A stretch of 64,000 bases of DNA from Saccharothrix deserti. Lineage in GTDB: Bacteria > Actinomycetota > Actinomycetes > Mycobacteriales > Pseudonocardiaceae. The notes under the pieces were generated by a model, which was not told the origin of the DNA, searched no databases, and worked only from the letters and a program-made list of their open reading frames with translations. The stretch covers positions 124,001 through 188,000 of the forward strand of contig NZ_VKAB01000015.1 of the NCBI RefSeq assembly GCF_009769385.1, in the 5' to 3' direction. Position 1 is the stretch's first letter, and each line of letters begins with the position of its first letter. Positions 61,832 to 64,000 of this stretch are shown here, one piece after another. Both the position numbers and the translations under genes were made by a program.

Positions 61832-62866
61832 TCAGCCGGCGATCATGCGACCGGACGACTTCAGGTGCTCGCACGCCTGGGCGATGCGGGCGGCCATGCC
61901 CTGCTCGGCGGCCTTGAGGTAGGAGCGCGGGTCGTAGGCCTTCTTGTTGCCGACCTCGCCGTCCACCTTGAGCACGCCGTCGTAGTTGGTGAACATGTGA
62001 CCCACGATCGGCCGGGTGAACGCGTACTGCGTGTCCGTGTCGATGTTCATCTTGATCACGCCGTACGACACGGCCTCGTGGATCTCCTCCAGCAGCGAGC
62101 CGGAGCCGCCGTGGAAGACCAGGTCGAACGGCTTGGAGCCGGCCGGCAGGCCCAGCTTCTCGGCCACCACGTCCTGACCCTGCTTGAGGATCTCCGGGCG
62201 CAGCTTCACGTTGCCCGGCTTGTACACGCCGTGCACGTTGCCGAACGTCGCCGCCACCAGGTAGCGGCCCTTCTCGCCGGCGCCCAGCGCCTCGACCGTC
62301 TTGAGGTAGTCCTCGGGCGAGGTGTACAGCTTCTCGTTGATCTCGTGCGCGACGCCGTCCTCTTCGCCGCCGACGACGCCAACCTCGATCTCGAGGATGA
62401 TCCGCGCCTTGGCGGTGAGGTCGAGCAGCTCCGAAGCGATCTTCAGGTTCTCGTCCAGCGGCACGGCCGAGCCGTCCCACATGTGCGACTGGAACAGCGG
62501 GTTGAGGCCGCGGTCCACGCGCTCCTGGCTGATCGCGATGAGCGGCCGGACGTAGCCGTCCAGCTTGTCCTTCGGGCAGTGGTCGGTGTGCAGCGCGATG
62601 TTCACCGGGTACTTCTCGGCGACCACGTGCGCGAACTCCGCCAGCGCGACCGCGCCGGTCACCATGTCCTTGACCTTGGTGCCCGAGGCGAACTCGGCAC
62701 CACCGGTCGAGACCTGGATGATCCCGTCGCTCTCGGCCTCCGCGAAGCCGCGCAGTGCCGCGTTGAGGGTCTCGGACGAGGTGACGTTGATCGCGGGGTA
62801 GGCGAACTCGTTCGCCTTCGCGCGGTCGAGCATCTCCCCGTAGACCTCGGGAGTTGCGATGGGCAT
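61832..62866 (-). CDS. fba: Class II fructose-bisphosphate aldolase
   Basis: A 344-residue zinc-dependent aldolase interconverting fructose-1,6-bisphosphate with DHAP and glyceraldehyde-3-phosphate. It starts MPIATPEVYGEMLDRAKANEFAYPAINVTSSETLNA. Metal and catalytic residues are in ALHTDHCPKD (His and Asp), EIEVGVVGGEEDGV, ATFGNVHGVYKPG (His) and VFHGGSGS (His, phosphate loop), and NIDTDTQYAFTRP. TCCTCC-type complement gives AGGAGGA before the ATG. It is alone on the minus strand; a hairpin ends it. Confidence 0.97.
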   Translation of the reverse strand: MPIATPEVYGEMLDRAKANEFAYPAINVTSSETLNAALRGFAEAESDGIIQVSTGGAEFASGTKVKDMVTGAVALAEFAHVVAEKYPVNIALHTDHCPKDKLDGYVRPLIAISQERVDRGLNPLFQSHMWDGSAVPLDENLKIASELLDLTAKARIILEIEVGVVGGEEDGVAHEINEKLYTSPEDYLKTVEALGAGEKGRYLVAATFGNVHGVYKPGNVKLRPEILKQGQDVVAEKLGLPAGSKPFDLVFHGGSGSLLEEIHEAVSYGVIKMNIDTDTQYAFTRPIVGHMFTNYDGVLKVDGEVGNKKAYDPRSYLKAAEQGMAARIAQACEHLKSSGRMIAG

Positions 62867-62960
62867 CTGTGGGTCCTCCTCGGGTGCCCGGAACGCGGTG
62901 TCGGCAGCATCCTACGGCCACCGCCCGCCGGCGAAAGTTGATCACCGGCATAGTGGTCCC

Positions 62961-63246
62961 ATGGCGATCGCACGGTGGAACGGCGAGGTCATCGCCGAGA
63001 GCGAGAAGACCGAGGTGGCGGAGGGGAATCACCACTTCCCCCTGGAGTCCGTGCGGGTCCAGTACCTGAGGCCGTCGGAAACGACGACGGTCTGTCCCTG
63101 GAAGGGCAACGGCGAACTACTACACCCTGCACGTCGACGGCGAAGAGAACCCCGACGCCGTGTGGTACTACGCGGAGCCGAAGCGGGCCGCGGCCGGCAT
63201 CAAGGGTCACGTCGCCTTCTGGAACGGCGTCGAGGTGTCCGACTAG
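62961..63246 (+). pseudogene. DUF427 protein with a one-base frameshift
   Basis: DUF427 proteins are small beta-barrel proteins of unknown function. From ATG 62961 the frame reads ARWNGEVIAESEKTEVAEG, HHFPLESVRVQYLRPSETTT and CPWKG, the family's N-terminal half. A single extra A at 63108 or 63109 then shifts it; the other half, YYTLHVDGEENPDAVWYYAE and GIKGHVAFWNGVEV, continues in another frame to the TAG at 63244-63246. Removing the A gives one complete protein of about 94 residues. It may be a true pseudogene or an error in the sequence. Confidence 0.85.
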
Positions 63247-64000
63247 CTAGTCCTCGACCGCGGCCGCGATATCGCGCAGCGCCCGCTGGTCATCGGTGGC
63301 GCCGACCACCTGGACGGCCACGTGGTCGGCGCCCGCCTCGTGGTGTTCGCGCAGGCGCCGCGCGACCCGTTCGACCGGGCCCCACGCCACCAGCGCGTCC
63401 ACCAGCCGGTCGCTGCCGCCGCCGAGCAGGTCGTCCTCGCTGAACCCGTGCCGCAGCCAGTTCCTGGTGTGGTTCGGCAGCCCCAGGTACAGCTCCAACG
63501 CCTTCCGCCCCAGCTCACGGGCCCGTGACGGGTCCTCCTCCAGCACCACGTGCTGCTCCGGCGCCAGCAGCACGCCCGCGCCGACCGCCTCGCGCGCCCG
63601 CGCCGTGTACTCGGGCGTCACCAGGTACGGGTGGGCGACACTGGTCCGCGCCGCGGCGAGCCGGAGCACCCGCGGTCCGAGCGCGGCCAGCGCCAAGCGG
63701 TCACGCGGGACGTCCAGCTCGTCCAGGTAGTGGACCAGCTTCTGGTAAGGGCTGTGATACACCTCACCCACGATCTCGCGATGCCCGACGCCGATGCCGA
63801 CCAGGAACCGGTCGGTCCACGCGAGCGCCCGGTAGCCGTCGTTGACCTCGGCGGCGGGAGTCGTCCAGACGTTCATGATGCCGGTGGCCACGGTGATCTT
63901 CTCGGTGGCGTCCAGGAGCGCGGAGACCGTGCCCATGACGCTGCCGTCGGGCGATCCGCCCAGCCAGAGCGCACCGAAGCCGAGCCCTTCGAGTTCCGCC
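63247..64000 (-). CDS. LLM-class (F420-dependent type) oxidoreductase, partial
   Basis: Luciferase-like monooxygenase/F420-dependent reductase of the family with AELEGLGFGALWLGGSPDG, ATEKITVATGIMNVWT, DRFLVGIGVGHRE and LRLAAARTSVAHPYLV. The N-terminus is beyond the right edge; about 251 codons are visible, ending at the TAG at 63247, directly next to the DUF427 remnant. Members reduce or oxidise diverse substrates with coenzyme F420 or FMN; the cofactor and substrate are not decided by sequence here. The barrel motif G-V-G-H-R-E is typical of the F420 subgroup. Confidence 0.88.
   Translation of the reverse strand, partial: AELEGLGFGALWLGGSPDGSVMGTVSALLDATEKITVATGIMNVWTTPAAEVNDGYRALAWTDRFLVGIGVGHREIVGEVYHSPYQKLVHYLDELDVPRDRLALAALGPRVLRLAAARTSVAHPYLVTPEYTARAREAVGAGVLLAPEQHVVLEEDPSRARELGRKALELYLGLPNHTRNWLRHGFSEDDLLGGGSDRLVDALVAWGPVERVARRLREHHEAGADHVAVQVVGATDDQRALRDIAAAVED

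Overview
The window is high-GC actinobacterial chromosome. Type VII secretion substrates of the PE/PPE/WXG type with EspG chaperones, DUF3558 lipoproteins, a maleylpyruvate-isomerase (mycothiol-type) protein, an F420-type LLM oxidoreductase, SigE-type sigma factors and many GTG starts with 4-bp ATGA/GTGA overlaps point to a Pseudonocardiaceae-like actinomycete (Saccharothrix, Actinosynnema or Lentzea type). This is inferred from gene content, not from a marker gene. I saw no rRNA, tRNA, CRISPR array, transposase or integrase.

The backbone is de novo purine synthesis. purM (partial), purF, purL-purQ-purS, purC, purB, purD and purA all lie on the minus strand but are spread over about 57 kb with unrelated genes between them. 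Central metabolism also appears as fba near the right edge.

Layout. 0-3.5 kb: purM, purF, a mycothiol-type isomerase family protein and a repeat-rich hypothetical gene. 3.6-10.6 kb: an EspC-like/alpha-beta hydrolase pair, then a four-gene type VII effector cassette (DUF3558 lipoprotein, PE-like, PPE-like, EspG), with a decayed exported beta-helix gene. 10.6-21.1 kb: a GH2 remnant, a GH15 amylase/trehalase coupled to a glucose dehydrogenase, a PAS-GGDEF-EAL protein, a methyltransferase, two tandem membrane pentapeptide-like paralogues, an aldo/keto reductase and a GH25 lysozyme. 21.1-32.4 kb: purLQS, purC and purB around an epimerase, an MBL hydrolase, a DUF2334 gene and an amino-acid ABC transporter. 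32.4-39.6 kb: two paralogous sigma factor/membrane partner pairs around a TetR gene, threonine aldolase, a voltage-gated-like K+ channel, an aminotransferase and a VOC protein. 39.7-45.0 kb: a second, larger type VII effector operon that includes a WXG-lytic transglycosylase fusion. 45.1-52.6 kb: purD, a TAXI-TRAP transporter, a UBP zinc finger, a Na+/H+ antiporter and a secreted glycerophosphodiesterase. 52.6-55.3 kb: an alkanesulfonate (ssu) operon in which every gene is broken. 55.5-64 kb: purA, a secreted HNH nuclease, an FUSC protein, small membrane genes, fba, a frameshifted DUF427 gene and a partial LLM oxidoreductase.

The most notable signals are: (1) two cassettes built from the same four families (PE-like, PPE-like, EspG, DUF3558), whose PPE-like proteins share a C-terminal DVFGD...VIG tail; (2) an interspersed intergenic repeat present in at least four copies, two with a hairpin of about 30 bp; and (3) the ssu operon decayed by a deletion-fusion, a Walker B change, a nonsense codon and a 16-bp tandem duplication.
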